Of a stretch of DNA of 14,982 bases, positions 1 to 6,918 are shown piece after piece (position 1 is the first letter of the stretch; every line of letters starts with the position of its first letter). Location of the stretch: NCBI GenBank assembly GCA_013696595.1, contig JACCYG010000072.1:1-14982 (forward strand), in the 5' to 3' direction. Source of the stretch: Actinomycetota bacterium (GTDB taxonomy: Bacteria; Actinomycetota; Thermoleophilia; Gaiellales; Gaiellaceae). The notes beneath the pieces were generated by a model. It saw only the letters and a list, made by a program, of their open reading frames with translations, was not told where the DNA came from and did not search any database. A program made the translations under genes and the position numbers.

Positions 1-1
1 C

Positions 2-1390
2 GAGCAGATCGGCCGGGGCGGGATGGGAGAAATCTTCGTCGCCGAGGACAAGACCCTCGGCCGTAAGGTCGCGGTCAAGCTGCTGTCCGAGCGCTTCGCG
101 CGCGACGAGAACATCCGGCGCCGCTTCACGCGCGAGGCGCTCGCGGCCGCGCGGCTCTCCGGCCACCCGCACATCGTCACCATCTTCGACGTCGGCGAGG
201 CGGGTAGCCGCCCCTTCATCGTCATGGAGCACATGTCCGGGGGAACGCTCGCCGACCGCGCGCGTACAGGAAGGGTCGATAAGGACCAGGCGATCGAATG
301 GCTCCGACAGGCAGGTGACGCCCTGGACGAGGCGCACGAGCGCGGGATCGTTCACCGCGACGTCAAGCCGGCGAACCTTCTTCTCGACGAGCGTGGAGAG
401 ATCCACGTCTGCGACTTCGGAATTGCCCGGATCGTCGACGAGACCCAGACGGGCATGACGATGGCGGGCACCGTGCTCGGCACGGCGGGGTACCTCTCTC
501 CCGAACAGGCGCGTGGCGACCCGGCCACCTCCGCGAGCGACATCTACTCGCTCGGCATCGTGGCGTACGAGCTCCTCACGGGCGGCCGGCCGTTCGAAGG
601 CGGCTCCGCAACGGCTGAGGCGGCAGCCCACATCCACCAGCCCGTTCCACCGGCTTCCGAGCGCGGGGTCGGGCTTCCGCGGGAGGTCGACCCTGTCTTC
701 GAGCGCGTCCTCGCCAAGGACCCGGAGCGCCGCTACCTGACCGCGCGGGACTTCGTGCGGGCGCTCTGCCTGGCACTCGAGGTCGACGAGCAAACGTTGC
801 CCGCCGAAGCGACGCAGCGGATCGCGACGGCTCGGACAGCCCCCACTCGGGTCGTCTCGCGACGCAGCCGGTCCTGGATCCCGATCGCCGCGGCCGTCGG
901 TCTCGCCGCCATCGCGCTCACAGGGGTCATCCTCGCGGCCGTCGTTGCGGGCGGGAACGATCGAAGTGCGGAGCGCGAAAACAGGCCGAAGGTGGTCACC
1001 AAGGAGGTGACGACCGTCATCGAGGCGGAAGGAACCACCGTTCGGCAGATAGTCACGGTCAAGGCAACGCCGACCTCTTCCGTCCCGGTCGTGCCTGCGA
1101 CTCCGTCGAAAGACAAGAGCATCTCCTTCAACGAGGCCGTCGAGCTCACGGACCAGGCGACTTTCGCGATGCGCGACGGACGCTACGACGACGCGCTCGT
1201 GCTCGCGGAGCGCGCACTCTCGCGCCTGCGCGGAACGGGCCATATCTACGAGGCGTACGCCTACTACGACGCGGGCAACTCGCTTGCCGAGCTCGGCCAG
1301 TGCGAGAAGGCGCTCACGTACCTTGACCGCTCGGAGGACATCCAGGGGCAGCGGAAGGAGATCGACAAAGGGCGCGAGAAGTGCTCGTAG
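2..1390 (+). CDS. PknB-type transmembrane Ser/Thr protein kinase with C-terminal TPR-like region (5' partial)
   Basis: Eukaryotic-like Ser/Thr kinase. The open frame continues to the window edge, and the codons before the first ATG (base 23) encode the glycine-rich loop IGRGGMGE, so the true start lies upstream. Numbering from base 2: catalytic Lys26 in VAVKLL, HRD Asp120 in HRDVKPANLL, DFG Asp138, then the SPEQ and DIYSLG motifs typical of bacterial PknB-like kinases. A basic juxtamembrane linker (about 255-290) precedes one hydrophobic segment (about 291-319). The outer part has no PASTA repeats. It holds a Thr/Val/Pro-rich linker and then an alpha-helical TPR-like stretch (about 377-455). 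Expected to phosphorylate cytoplasmic proteins, with the outer part as sensor or partner-binding module; the ligand is unknown. It ends 4 nt from the convergent rmlB stop. A role in controlling the neighbouring polysaccharide genes is possible but rests only on proximity. Confidence 0.93.
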   Translation, partial: EQIGRGGMGEIFVAEDKTLGRKVAVKLLSERFARDENIRRRFTREALAAARLSGHPHIVTIFDVGEAGSRPFIVMEHMSGGTLADRARTGRVDKDQAIEWLRQAGDALDEAHERGIVHRDVKPANLLLDERGEIHVCDFGIARIVDETQTGMTMAGTVLGTAGYLSPEQARGDPATSASDIYSLGIVAYELLTGGRPFEGGSATAEAAAHIHQPVPPASERGVGLPREVDPVFERVLAKDPERRYLTARDFVRALCLALEVDEQTLPAEATQRIATARTAPTRVVSRRSRSWIPIAAAVGLAAIALTGVILAAVVAGGNDRSAERENRPKVVTKEVTTVIEAEGTTVRQIVTVKATPTSSVPVVPATPSKDKSISFNEAVELTDQATFAMRDGRYDDALVLAERALSRLRGTGHIYEAYAYYDAGNSLAELGQCEKALTYLDRSEDIQGQRKEIDKGREKCS

Positions 1391-1394
1391 CCTC

Positions 1395-2381
1395 CTACCG
1401 AAGTCTTTCCGCGTACTGCTTCTCGTAGTACGCGCGGTACTCCCCCGACTTGAGCGGCTCCCACCAGTCGCGCCGCGTCCGGTACCACTCGACCGTGTCG
1501 GCGAGCCCCTCGTCGAACGTCCGCTCGGAGGCCCAGCCAAGGCCGCGCAGTTTGTCCGTGTTAAGCGAGTAGCGGCGGTCGTGGCCGGGGCGGTCCTCGA
1601 CGTGGCGGATGAGGGAATCGTCTCCCCCCGCGAGCTCGAGGATCCTCCGAGTTACGTCGATGTTCGCGTGCTCGTCGCCCCCGCCCACGTTGTAGACCTC
1701 GCCGGCGCCGCCCGCGCGAAGGACGAGGTCGACCGCGGAGCAGTGGTCGTCGACGTGGAGCCAGTCGCGGGTCTGGCGGCCGTCGCCGTAGACCGGCACG
1801 GGCTTCCCGTCGAGGACGTTCGTGATGAAAAGCGGGACGATCTTCTCCGGATACTGGTTCGGGCCGTAGGTGTTCGACCCGCGCGTGATCGTGGCGTTCA
1901 CGCCGAACGTGCGGACGTACGCGAGGACCTGGAGGTCGCCGCCCGCTTTCGAGGCGGCATACGGGCTGGATGGACGGAGCGGATCGTCCTCGCTCGACGC
2001 CGTGCCTGGTGGAACGTCGCCGTACACCTCATCCGTCGAGACCTGGACGAAGCGCGCACCGCTTCCGCGCGCCCATTCGAGGAGGACCTGAGTACCGTAG
2101 ACGTCGGTCCGGATGAAATCGCCGGCCTCGAGGATCGAGCGGTCGACGTGAGTCTCGGCCGCGAAGTTCACGACTGCGTCGCACCCCGCCGCCGCCTTGG
2201 CGACGACCTCGGGCCCGGTGATGTCGCCGGGCACGAACTCGTGCGCGACGCCCTCGAGGTTGGCCGGGTTCCCCGAATACGTCAACTTGTCGAGCACGAC
2301 GACATCGTCACCGGCCGCCGCCAGCCGTTTGACGAAGTGGCTGCCGATGAACCCGCACCCGCCGGTGACGAGGACGCGCAC
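1395..2381 (-). CDS. rmlB: dTDP-glucose 4,6-dehydratase RmlB
   Basis: Second step of dTDP-L-rhamnose synthesis: NAD-dependent conversion of dTDP-glucose to dTDP-4-keto-6-deoxyglucose in the cytoplasm. An extended-SDR protein of 328 aa, normal for RmlB. The NAD-binding TGGCGFIGSH is at residues 6-15, the catalytic TDE at 116-118 in STDEVYG, and the YxxxK pair is Tyr141/Lys145 in YAASK. The start is taken as GTG at 2381, which gives the usual N-terminus VRVLVTGG and sits 6 nt after a TACAAT box. An in-frame ATG at 2414 would add 11 residues and has no visible ribosome binding site. The long open frame continuing upstream of it is a shadow of the phosphotransferase gene. rmlB is the last gene of the minus-strand rml operon, separated from the others by the phosphotransferase and a 64-nt gap that may hold its own promoter. 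Confidence 0.97.
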   Translation of the reverse strand: MRVLVTGGCGFIGSHFVKRLAAAGDDVVVLDKLTYSGNPANLEGVAHEFVPGDITGPEVVAKAAAGCDAVVNFAAETHVDRSILEAGDFIRTDVYGTQVLLEWARGSGARFVQVSTDEVYGDVPPGTASSEDDPLRPSSPYAASKAGGDLQVLAYVRTFGVNATITRGSNTYGPNQYPEKIVPLFITNVLDGKPVPVYGDGRQTRDWLHVDDHCSAVDLVLRAGGAGEVYNVGGGDEHANIDVTRRILELAGGDDSLIRHVEDRPGHDRRYSLNTDKLRGLGWASERTFDEGLADTVEWYRTRRDWWEPLKSGEYRAYYEKQYAERLR

Positions 2382-2387
2382 CTTGCG

Positions 2388-2393
2388 ATTGTA
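2388..2393 (-). promoter_or_regulatory. Putative -10 box (TACAAT) before rmlB
   Basis: TACAAT on the minus strand lies 6 nt before the rmlB GTG at 2381, where a transcript would begin at or next to the start codon. No convincing -35 hexamer is seen 17 nt upstream and no Shine-Dalgarno is present, so a leaderless mRNA is inferred. It lies in the gap after the phosphotransferase gene and would give rmlB expression independent of the upstream operon. Confidence 0.45.
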
Positions 2394-2420
2394 CGGGGGA
2401 CGTTCTCGGGCCATGACCCA

Positions 2421-2442
2421 GTGCCAGGCACCGGGGGCCCCC
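2421..2442. repeat. Adjacent palindromes in the phosphotransferase-rmlB gap
   Basis: Two short perfect palindromes sit side by side: GTGCCAGGCAC at 2421-2431 and GGGGGCCCCC at 2433-2442. They lie just upstream of the putative rmlB promoter and immediately after the phosphotransferase stop. They could be an operator or an RNA hairpin at the end of the upstream message. There is no T-tract, so a classical intrinsic terminator is unlikely, and in such GC-rich DNA chance is a real alternative. Confidence 0.25.
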
Positions 2443-2445
2443 CGC

Positions 2446-3354
2446 TTAGCGGAGCTCTGCGAGCCAGCGTGCGCAGGCCAGCATGTCCTCCATGACGTAG
2501 TCGGGCCGCACGCCCCAGGCGAGCGCGTGCACGATCCCCCACCTGCGCATGCGCTCGCGATCGAGTGCGAGCTCATCCGCGAGGTGGTCGAGTCGACGGC
2601 GGATGGTCGCCCGCGGATCCGGGTCGCGGGCGAGGGCCTCGCGGCGGTCCCGCACGAGCGAGGCCGTGTCGAACTCACGCTCGCCGACGAGCGGCTTCGG
2701 GTCGACCGCGAGCCACGGCCTCCGCTCGGCCTGGAGAACGTTGCCGCCGTGAAAGTCCTGGTGGAGAACGACGGGATCGCCCTGGGAGGAACCGGCCTCC
2801 GCCGCGAACGACAGAGCCTCCTCGAGGAGCGTGCGCTCGAACGGCCGGCCTTGGCGCTCCCACCGCTCCGTGACGTAGGCACACCAGACCGCGGCCTCAT
2901 CGGCGAGGAGGGCGAAACGATGCTCGGCGGGAGCCGGCGGCCAGAGCGAGCGGAGCACGTTTGCAGCGATCGGGATCGCCTCTTCCTCCGGAACGTCCCA
3001 GAGGCGTCTTCCCGGCTCGCACCGCTCGACTACGAGCGCGCGGCGGGATGGGTCGTGGTGGAGCAGCCGAACGGCCCCGTCCCCGTCCCAGTGCGCGAGC
3101 GCGTCGGCCTCGCGCTCCGTCTCCGACTCGGGAAAGTTGATCTTGAGGACGGCCTTCGTCCCGTCGGCGAGCTCGACCCGCGTGACGAACGAGACGTGCG
3201 CCGCCTCGAAGGGAGCACCGAGCTCGAGCGACCACCGCTCGGCGCACTCCTCCACGAGCCGCGGCAGGCGAGCGAGCCAGGCTGCGCCCTCGGCGTCGGA
3301 GCGCCACCACTCGAGCCCCTCGGGGATCCTCACCGGGCCAGACGCTCGAGACAT
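2446..3354 (-). CDS. APH(6)/StrB-like aminoglycoside/hydroxyurea phosphotransferase family protein
   Basis: A kinase-fold small-molecule phosphotransferase resembling the APH_6_hur group (streptomycin 6-phosphotransferase and hydroxyurea kinase relatives). Numbered from ATG 3354 (302 aa): N-terminal IPEGLEWW; ATP-binding Lys71 in AVLKINFPESE; catalytic loop HQDFHGGN with Asp200 and Asn205; metal-binding Asp218 in VDPKPLVGEREFD. All key residues are present, so it should be active, but the substrate cannot be read from sequence. The start is uncertain. ATG 3354 has GAAGGG 8 nt upstream and overlaps rmlD by 25 nt; GTG 3333 would give a 4-nt GTGA overlap with the rmlD stop, like other junctions here. 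Its place between rmlD and rmlB is unusual and recalls actinobacterial streptomycin-type clusters. However, no amidinotransferase or cyclitol genes are visible, so a role in sugar metabolism or general detoxification is equally possible. Confidence 0.9.
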   Translation of the reverse strand: MSRASGPVRIPEGLEWWRSDAEGAAWLARLPRLVEECAERWSLELGAPFEAAHVSFVTRVELADGTKAVLKINFPESETEREADALAHWDGDGAVRLLHHDPSRRALVVERCEPGRRLWDVPEEEAIPIAANVLRSLWPPAPAEHRFALLADEAAVWCAYVTERWERQGRPFERTLLEEALSFAAEAGSSQGDPVVLHQDFHGGNVLQAERRPWLAVDPKPLVGEREFDTASLVRDRREALARDPDPRATIRRRLDHLADELALDRERMRRWGIVHALAWGVRPDYVMEDMLACARWLAELR

Positions 3355-4175
3355 TCCTGCAGCCCTTCGCGCCAGTGCGGAAGCCGCGGTGCGTCCGGGC
3401 GCTCGCTCCTGAGCACCGAGTAGGCGGGGCGTGGCGCCGGGCGCCCAAGCTCCTCGGTCGTGATCGCGACGACCCGGCACGCAAGGCCTGCCTCCTCGAA
3501 GATCGCCGACGCGAGCTCGGCCCAAGTGCACTCACCGTCGGCGGCGACGTGCCAGGTCCCCTTCGGAAGGGCTACGATTTCCCGCGTGGCCGCGGCGAGA
3601 TGGCCGACGTAGGTGGGGCAGCCGCACTGGTCGGAAACCACCCGAACCTCGTCGCGCTCCACCCCGAGCCGCAGCATCGTTCGAACGAAGTTGTGGCCGG
3701 TCGGCCCGAAGAGCCACGAAGTCCGAACGATCCATCCGTCTGCGACTTGACGCTCGCCCTGGAGCTTCGTGCGCCCGTAGACGGAGGTCGGACTCGGCTG
3801 ATCCGACTCGACGTAGGGGCCGGGCTTCGTCCCGTCGAAAACGTAATCGGTCGAGAAGTAGACGAGCGGAGCCCCGAGCGCCGTCACGTTCCGCGTGCCC
3901 TCGGCGTTCACGCGAGCGGCGCCCACAGGGTCGCCCTCAGCCCCGTCGACATCGGTCCAGGCGGCCGCGTGGAGGATCAGATCGGGGCGATAGTCGAGCT
4001 CCACCGGCTCCAGGACGTCGAGCGCCGTCCGTGGCCGCGCGTCAGCCTCCGGAAAGGCCTCTGCGAGCGCTACGCCGAGCTGCCCACCGGCACCGGTGAT
4101 CAGAATCCGCTGTCGCGTTCCGAGAGGATCGGGGATTGGGTGCTCCAGAGGTGGCGGACGCGCGGATCGTCCCAC
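3330..4175 (-). CDS. rmlD: dTDP-4-dehydrorhamnose reductase RmlD (start uncertain)
   Basis: Last step of dTDP-L-rhamnose synthesis: NAD(P)H-dependent reduction of dTDP-4-keto-L-rhamnose. Numbered from GTG 4175 (281 aa): Rossmann loop ITGAGGQLG from residue 26, STDYVFDG at 108-115, YxxxK pair Tyr133/Lys137 in YGRTK, then RTSWLFGPTG. The conserved domain begins at RILITG, right at the rmlC stop, with no ATG, GTG or TTG there. The only conventional in-frame start that keeps the whole fold is GTG 4175, which adds 23 unconserved residues and overlaps rmlC by 76 nt. Alternatives are ATT at 4106, or CTG at 4103, which would form a CTGA 4-nt overlap matching the GTGA overlaps elsewhere in the operon. 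The true start is therefore most likely at 4103-4109 or 4175. The downstream end overlaps the phosphotransferase start. Confidence 0.95.
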   Translation of the reverse strand: MGRSARPPPLEHPIPDPLGTRQRILITGAGGQLGVALAEAFPEADARPRTALDVLEPVELDYRPDLILHAAAWTDVDGAEGDPVGAARVNAEGTRNVTALGAPLVYFSTDYVFDGTKPGPYVESDQPSPTSVYGRTKLQGERQVADGWIVRTSWLFGPTGHNFVRTMLRLGVERDEVRVVSDQCGCPTYVGHLAAATREIVALPKGTWHVAADGECTWAELASAIFEEAGLACRVVAITTEELGRPAPRPAYSVLRSERPDAPRLPHWREGLQECLERLAR

Positions 4176-4561
4176 GGGACAATGTGCTCGTCCGGATCGG
4201 CCAAGTCGTACTCGCGCGTGACGTGGTAGCAGAAGAGGAGGTCCGTCAAGGCCTCGAAGCCGTGCGCGCAGCCTCCGGGAACGTAGAGCGCGACGGGGTT
4301 TTCCTCGCCGATGTCCTCGGAGTACGTCTCGCCGCTCTCGTGATCGAGGACGACAACGCGGGCCGTTCCCGTCAGGCAGGCGAAGAGGTCGTCCTGGCCG
4401 CGCTCGTGGTAATGGAGCCCGCGGATGACCCCCTGGCGGGAAAACGAGACGTTCGTCTGCACGGTCCGACCGGGAAGCGCGCTCTCGCGGCGCAGCTCGA
4501 GGAACCAGCCCCGCTCGTCGTGGACGTAACGGAGCGGCAGGCGGACGAGGCCCGGGATCAC
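4100..4561 (-). CDS. rmlC: RmlC-like dTDP-4-dehydrorhamnose 3,5-epimerase, divergent active site
   Basis: Cupin epimerase, third step of dTDP-L-rhamnose synthesis: 3,5-epimerisation of the 4-keto-6-deoxy sugar. 153 aa, shorter than the usual 180-200. Conserved features are DERGWFLEL (15-23), QTNVSFS, RGLHYH with catalytic His50, YVPGGCAHGF (93-102), Tyr112, and the C-terminal PILSERD typical of RmlC. Odd point: where canonical enzymes have QGKLVR or QAKLVR, with an active-site Lys, this protein has QDDLFAC, putting Asp58 in the Lys position (alignment by eye). It may still be the operon's epimerase, or have altered specificity such as single-position epimerisation. The GTG start at 4561 overlaps the rmlA TGA by 4 nt (GTGA), implying translational coupling; no strong ribosome binding site is seen. 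Confidence 0.9.
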   Translation of the reverse strand: MIPGLVRLPLRYVHDERGWFLELRRESALPGRTVQTNVSFSRQGVIRGLHYHERGQDDLFACLTGTARVVVLDHESGETYSEDIGEENPVALYVPGGCAHGFEALTDLLFCYHVTREYDLADPDEHIVPWDDPRVRHLWSTQSPILSERDSGF

Positions 4562-5298
4562 TGCCGGTTCGCGCCGTGTTTCCGCACGAAGTCGTTGACC
4601 GCGTAGTACGCGTCAATCGACTCGCCCGCGTCGCCCCAGAAGCCTTCGAGGACGTCGTATTCCATCGTCCCCTGTGAGATGTACCAGTTGTTCACGTCGG
4701 TGATCTCGAGCTCGCCTCGACCCGACGGCTCGAGGGTTGGGATCACGTCGAACACGTCGGGGTCGTAGAAGTAGATCCCCGTGACGGCGAAGTCGCTCGG
4801 GGGGTCCTCCGGTTTCTCGACGATCCCGACCACTCGCCCATCCGAGAGCTCGGGCACGCCGAGGTGCTGCAGGTGCTCGACCTGGTCCTCCGGCGAGAGG
4901 AGGATGCGCGCGCCTTTCTCCTGGTGTGCGAAGTTCTCGACGACGGGGCGGATCGACCTCTCGATCACGTTGTCCGCGAGCATGACGACGACGGGCTCGC
5001 CGTCCACGAAGCGCTCGGCGAGCCCGAGCGCCTCGGCGATCCCACCCGCTTGCTCCTGGTAGGCGTAGGAGAGCCGGTCGATGCCCCACTCGTGCCCGTT
5101 CCCGAGCAGGCGGAGGAACTCGCCCGCGTGCGTCCCGCCGGTCACGATCATGATCTCCCCGACACCGGCCTGCACGAGCGCCTCGATGGCGTAGGTGACC
5201 ATCGGCCGGTCGTAGATCGGGAGCAGGTGCTTGTTCGTGATCCGCGTGAGGGGATGCAAGCGCGTGCCCGAGCCCCCCGCTAGGACGACGCCCTTCAT
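4558..5298 (-). CDS. rmlA: Glucose-1-phosphate thymidylyltransferase RmlA (short form)
   Basis: First step of dTDP-L-rhamnose synthesis: dTTP plus glucose-1-phosphate to dTDP-glucose. Sugar nucleotidyltransferase fold, with the signature GVVLAGGSGTRLHPLT at residues 3-18 followed by KHLLPIYDRPM, VMLADN in the middle, and EKPEDPPS. 246 aa from ATG 5298, shorter than the roughly 290-aa enterobacterial enzymes, so it lacks their C-terminal helical part; short forms are common in actinobacteria and archaea. ATG 5298 is chosen because MKGVVLAGG matches the family start and a TAGAAT box lies 7 nt upstream; the frame remains open to 5340. It heads the minus-strand rml operon and is divergent from the wzy-like gene. 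Confidence 0.95.
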   Translation of the reverse strand: MKGVVLAGGSGTRLHPLTRITNKHLLPIYDRPMVTYAIEALVQAGVGEIMIVTGGTHAGEFLRLLGNGHEWGIDRLSYAYQEQAGGIAEALGLAERFVDGEPVVVMLADNVIERSIRPVVENFAHQEKGARILLSPEDQVEHLQHLGVPELSDGRVVGIVEKPEDPPSDFAVTGIYFYDPDVFDVIPTLEPSGRGELEITDVNNWYISQGTMEYDVLEGFWGDAGESIDAYYAVNDFVRKHGANRQ

Positions 5299-5305
5299 GG
5301 CGCGG

Positions 5306-5311
5306 ATTCTA
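5306..5311 (-). promoter_or_regulatory. Putative -10 box (TAGAAT) of the rml operon
   Basis: TAGAAT on the minus strand ends 7 nt before the rmlA ATG. No Shine-Dalgarno and no clear -35 hexamer are seen, so leaderless transcription is inferred. It faces the divergent wzy-like gene's own TAGAGT box, giving a compact bidirectional promoter region (5299-5394). Confidence 0.5.
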
Positions 5312-5380
5312 GGGGCCGGATCGTCTGGCCTCACCGGCACGCCGACCCGTTCCTGCGGGTGGCCGTCACGGGGAAGCCTT

Positions 5381-5386
5381 TAGAGT
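5381..5386 (+). promoter_or_regulatory. Putative -10 box (TAGAGT) of the wzy-like gene
   Basis: TAGAGT lies 8 nt before the GTG at 5395. As at rmlA and rmlB there is no ribosome binding site between box and start, consistent with a leaderless transcript. No good -35 match is visible. Confidence 0.4.
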
Positions 5387-5394
5387 CCGTCGCC

Positions 5395-6903
5395 GTGCGA
5401 AACGAAGTGGTCGCCGAGCTCGCCGCCGTGCTCGGAGCGCTCGGGGCTACGCTTGCTCTCGTCCCGCGGGCGCGCCTGGCACTCGTCGCCGGCCTCGTCG
5501 TCATCGCGGCGGCCGAAGGGATGCTCGGCGCGACTCTCCTCGACGGCAACGAGGCGCGTGCGCTCGTCGCATCTCCCGCACGTGTCGGCCTTGCAGTCGC
5601 CTGCGTCCTCGCCGTGTTCGCGGGCGCGTTTCTCTTCGTGCGTTTCCCCGCCGTCGTCCCGGTCGCGCTCCTGCTCGCCGCGCCGTTCCGGATCCCGATC
5701 GAAGCGGCCGACGAGAAGCGGTTCCTCCTGCTGCCGCTCTACGGGGTACTCACGAGCGCCGCGCTTGCGCTCGCCTACCGCGCGGCGCGCCGTGACGATC
5801 TCCCGCGGCCGCCGAGCTTGCTCCTCGCGGGCGTAGCCCTCTTCGTCGGGCTCGCGGCAGTGTCGCTGACCTGGTCGCAGGACCTCCGCTCGGGGACGAT
5901 CAGCCTCGCGCTCGCCCTCTTTCCGTTCGCTCTCCTCGTGGCCGTACTTGCACGCACGCCGTACCGCGGCTGGCTCCCGCGCCGCCTTGCTGAGGCTCTC
6001 GTGGCGCTCGCCTCGGCCTTCGCTCTCCTCGGGCTCTGGCAGCTTCGGAGCAAGGATCTCTTCTTCGCGCGGGACGTCGAGGCCGCAAACGCGAACGCCG
6101 GATTCTTCCGCGTCACGGCGGTCTTCAACGATCCGAGCATCTACGGGAGGTTCCTCGCGGTTGCGATCGTCGTGCTCCTCGTCGCCCTGTGGCTCAGACG
6201 GATGAGCCTCCGATTGGGCGTCGGGCTCGTGATCCTCCTTGCGGCGGGGCTCTTCTTCGCGTACTCCCAGTCGAGCCTCGTTGCTCTCTTCGTCGGCGTT
6301 CTCGCGACGACGCTCGCCGCCTCCGGCCGGCGTCGCCGGCGGATGATCCTCGCCGCCTCGGCGGTCCTGGTTCTCACCACCGTCGGGCTCGTCTTCGCGA
6401 TCTCGAGGGACGACCCGCTCCGCCGCGTGACGAGCGGCCGGTCCGACCTCGTCGCCAACACGACGGAGGTGATCCGCGAGCATCCGGTCTTCGGCGTCGG
6501 TATCGGGGCGGAGCGCAGGGCGAGCCGCGAGCAGGCCGAGGCGCACGGGAGACGCCTGGGCAAGGCTTCCCACACGGCCGTTCTCACGGTCGCCGCCGAG
6601 CTGGGAGCGCTCGGCATCGCCACCCTCATCGTCTTCGTCGTTGCCGCCGGCGCGCTCTTCGTCGCCGCGCGCACGCGGGACGAGGCGCTCGGTATCGGCC
6701 TCGGAGCGGTCTTTCTCGTGATCTTCGTCCACTCGATCTTCTACAGCGGCTTCTTCGAGGATCCACTGGTCTGGGGGACGATCGGAGTCGCGGCAGCCGC
6801 ACGGCTCGCGCGCCCGGCCGTCGAGGCCGCACGGCCGACGCCGACGCCTGCGAGACTGCGACCCGAGCCGGTCGCCGCGGCGAGGAGATCGACCCCGGCG
6901 TAG
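5395..6903 (+). CDS. O-antigen ligase / Wzy-like polysaccharide polymerase (membrane protein)
   Basis: Polytopic inner-membrane protein, 502 aa, with about ten or more hydrophobic segments from residue 8 to 480. It resembles the Wzy_C/WaaL superfamily, which polymerises or transfers undecaprenyl-linked glycans on the outer face of the membrane. Seen: VFNDPSIYGRF around residue 245, and the large loop ending in HPVFGVGIG then SHTAVLTVAAELG, with His393 in the position of the family's HNxxLxxxxExG motif. The C-terminal tail is Pro/Ala/Arg-rich and probably cytoplasmic. GTG 5395 is preferred over GTG 5359 because it lies just after a -10-like TAGAGT and leaves a normal N-terminus. It is followed 15 nt later by a sulfotransferase gene, probably in the same transcript. 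Polymerase and ligase cannot be distinguished from sequence alone. Confidence 0.88.
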   Translation: MRNEVVAELAAVLGALGATLALVPRARLALVAGLVVIAAAEGMLGATLLDGNEARALVASPARVGLAVACVLAVFAGAFLFVRFPAVVPVALLLAAPFRIPIEAADEKRFLLLPLYGVLTSAALALAYRAARRDDLPRPPSLLLAGVALFVGLAAVSLTWSQDLRSGTISLALALFPFALLVAVLARTPYRGWLPRRLAEALVALASAFALLGLWQLRSKDLFFARDVEAANANAGFFRVTAVFNDPSIYGRFLAVAIVVLLVALWLRRMSLRLGVGLVILLAAGLFFAYSQSSLVALFVGVLATTLAASGRRRRRMILAASAVLVLTTVGLVFAISRDDPLRRVTSGRSDLVANTTEVIREHPVFGVGIGAERRASREQAEAHGRRLGKASHTAVLTVAAELGALGIATLIVFVVAAGALFVAARTRDEALGIGLGAVFLVIFVHSIFYSGFFEDPLVWGTIGVAAAARLARPAVEAARPTPTPARLRPEPVAAARRSTPA

Positions 6904-6918
6904 ACCGCGCCCGGCCCG

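Noticed and set aside
2433..2442. Intrinsic terminator after the phosphotransferase gene
   Set aside because: A short GC palindrome is present but no U-tract follows on the minus strand.
1284..2495. 403-codon plus-strand frame opposite rmlB
   Set aside because: Antisense shadow of rmlB; no similarity to any family and no plausible start signal.
2446..3354. A complete streptomycin-type antibiotic gene cluster
   Set aside because: Only the dTDP-sugar genes and the kinase-like gene fit; no amidinotransferase, cyclitol dehydrogenase or pathway-specific regulator is seen, and the surroundings are polysaccharide genes.
5380..6732. 450-codon open frame on the minus strand opposite the wzy-like gene
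   Set aside because: Its product is a monotonous Glu/Arg/Asp-rich chain without domains, as expected opposite a GC-rich hydrophobic membrane gene, while the plus strand has a clear Wzy/WaaL-type protein.
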